Origin: Acerihabitans sp035013185 | GTDB lineage: Bacteria; Pseudomonadota; Gammaproteobacteria; Enterobacterales; Enterobacteriaceae | Direction of reading: 5' to 3' | Assembly (NCBI RefSeq): GCF_035013185.1 | Contig: NZ_JAYGJO010000002.1 | Location: forward strand, 186,001 to 250,000 | Length of the DNA stretch: 64,000 nt | Shown here: piece after piece, positions 63,151 to 64,000 of the stretch | How the letters are laid out: the number at the start of each line of letters is the position of its first letter | How positions within the stretch are numbered: position 1 is the stretch's first letter | The notes under the pieces: generated by a model | Told to the model about the DNA's origin: nothing | Databases searched by the model: none | What the model saw: only the letters and a program-made list of their open reading frames with translations | Position numbers and translations under genes: made by a program

Positions 63151-63230
63151 CATACCTGTCATATTCCGGTAACACTACTCTTGCATACTTACCGCGTCAC
63201 AGAATAAGAACGCTCCATGTCATAACCTTT

Positions 63231-63255
63231 AACCCGCCAACCAGCGGGTTTTTTT
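63231..63255 (+). terminator. Strong terminator
   Basis: AACCCGC-caacca-GCGGGTT followed by a run of T. It is the second plus-strand terminator in about 140 bp and has no recognisable gene before it, suggesting a short untranslated transcript between them. Confidence 0.75.
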
Positions 63256-63439
63256 ATTATCGTCTTTTCACTGTAACCTGCGGCAAGAATAATGGCCTAT
63301 TAATTATCCGTTTGCTCAGTATTGTATTTTTCCCGCGTTAGCCTTTTTGTGTACCAGAACATATCACGATCATTTTGCTAAAGGTTTCGATGCATGTTCC
63401 GATAAACAAGTATGACATATTGATTTATCGGGTAACGTT

Positions 63440-63553
63440 ATGAGTAGCCATCTCGAAAACCATGACTTGAAGCGTAAAACATGGATTACCCTATTTTTAC
63501 TGTGCAGCGTCTTTTGGATGATCATAGGCCTTCTGGCTTACCACTTGGCTTAA
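63440..63553 (+). CDS. ymiA: Small membrane protein, YmiA-like
   Basis: A 37-aa product whose central part NHDLKRKTWITLFLLCSVFWMIIGLL parallels E. coli YmiA (DPELKRKAWLAVFLGSALFWVVVALL, in parts). The layout is a charged N-terminus, one membrane helix and a short tail. The ribosome binding site GGGTAACG is weak. In E. coli ymiA lies near cysB/acnA; here neither is in view. Function is unknown. Confidence 0.65.
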   Translation: MSSHLENHDLKRKTWITLFLLCSVFWMIIGLLAYHLA

Positions 63554-63717
63554 CCCGCTGAGCGGCCTGCGAGTTCTGTCTACCTGAAAGTTTCCCTTTG
63601 CCTTGTTGCCAGTGCAGCCGAAAGCTCATAGCAGTAATTTGCCTCGCAGAACAGTGTGCCTGGCAAATCTCATATTGCCAAAACCAGGTCACAATAGGCC
63701 AGTGAACTGAAAAATAT

Positions 63718-64000
63718 CTACATTATCGAGCTGCTAAAGGTTATGGCTTCACTGGTCAAAAATCGCTTAGGCAGATACCGATGATAGTTCCGCTTCTCGC
63801 AAAATTCGATGAACTCATCAAGGTTATTCGCACCAACCTTATCGTAAAGCGTCTGCATATAGTTGTTAAAGGTATTAGTGGCAAGATTTAGCCTATTAGC
63901 AACTTCTTTTGCCTTTAGCCCTTGTAATCGGTAAAATATTATTTCACATTGGCGTTCGGTAAAAAAATCATCTGGTTTGGTGAGCAACAATGAACCTGGC
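63718..64000 (-). CDS. LuxR-type HTH regulator, cut by window edge
   Basis: The C-terminal ~94 residues of a regulator whose frame stays open through the right edge. The GerE/LuxR helix-turn-helix is seen in FFTERQCEIIFYRLQGLKAK and EVANRLNLATNTFNNYMQTLY, where T-x-R-Q/E-x-E and the recognition helix are placed as in the family. The N-terminal sensing domain is outside the window, so ligand and pathway cannot be told. The TTG at 63990 is not taken as the start because the family needs an N-terminal domain. Confidence 0.75.
   Translation of the reverse strand, partial: PGSLLLTKPDDFFTERQCEIIFYRLQGLKAKEVANRLNLATNTFNNYMQTLYDKVGANNLDEFIEFCEKRNYHRYLPKRFLTSEAITFSSSIM

Overview
The window is a stretch of enterobacterial (Enterobacterales, gammaproteobacterial) chromosome. 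Nearly every gene has a close counterpart in Escherichia coli, usually at the same length: MsrB 137 aa, GapA 331, FadR 239, SdaA 454, LetB 877. Gene order follows two E. coli segments joined together. The first is pncA/yeaC–msrB–gapA–yeaD–yeaE–mipA–yeaGH followed by cvrA–dadA–ycgB–fadR–dsbB–ycgNML–minCDE, the second rnd–fadD–yeaY–tsaB–yoaA–yoaB–yoaH–pabB–nudL–sdaA–yoaE–manXYZ–yobD–mntP–rlmA–(PBP3 paralogue)–cspC–yobF–yebO–mgrB–kdgR–yebQ–htpX–prc–proQ–msrC–letAB–yebV–holE. The min–rnd junction, the Salmonella-type PBP3 paralogue and the absence of nhaB, dadX and rsmF from their E. coli positions show it is not Escherichia itself. A lineage such as Pectobacteriaceae, Yersiniaceae or a Sodalis relative fits better, but the genus cannot be fixed from the sequence alone.

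Layout: 1–9.5 kb holds nicotinamide deamidation, methionine sulfoxide repair, glycolysis and the nitrogen-starvation kinase operon yeaGH behind a recognisable sigma-54 promoter. 9.8–20 kb carries a K+/H+ antiporter, a MarR/MFS divergent pair, D-alanine catabolism, fadR, dsbB and ycgNML. 20–22 kb is the min operon, preceded by an inverted-repeat element that ends 17 bp before minC. 22–33 kb covers RNase D, fatty-acid activation, tRNA t6A synthesis, an iron-sulfur helicase, folate synthesis and serine deamination. 33–40 kb has yoaE and the mannose PTS, whose promoter carries tandem Cra operators, then mntP with its yybP-ykoY manganese riboswitch, and rlmA. 40–43.4 kb has a second division transpeptidase (FtsI/PBP3 paralogue) divergent from a PgeF-like metallo-enzyme. 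43.5–58 kb runs from cspC through mgrB, kdgR, htpX, prc, proQ and letAB to yebV.

The last 6 kb is the accessory part: an UppP-family phosphatase, small proteins of unknown function, holE, an NAD-dependent L-lactate dehydrogenase of a type uncommon in enterics, AT-rich DNA with several terminators, a YmiA-like small membrane protein and the end of a LuxR-type regulator.

A recurring feature is short perfect tandem repeats: 13 bp x3 at the end of pncA, 9 bp x7 inside the pgeF-like gene, 8 bp x4 near 60.3 kb, and a shorter run in the acidic tail of yoaH. Two of these have visibly changed protein C-termini. Three short genes found by direct reading are yobF (44 aa), mgrB (47 aa, TTG start, PhoP box upstream) and a ymiA-like gene (37 aa).
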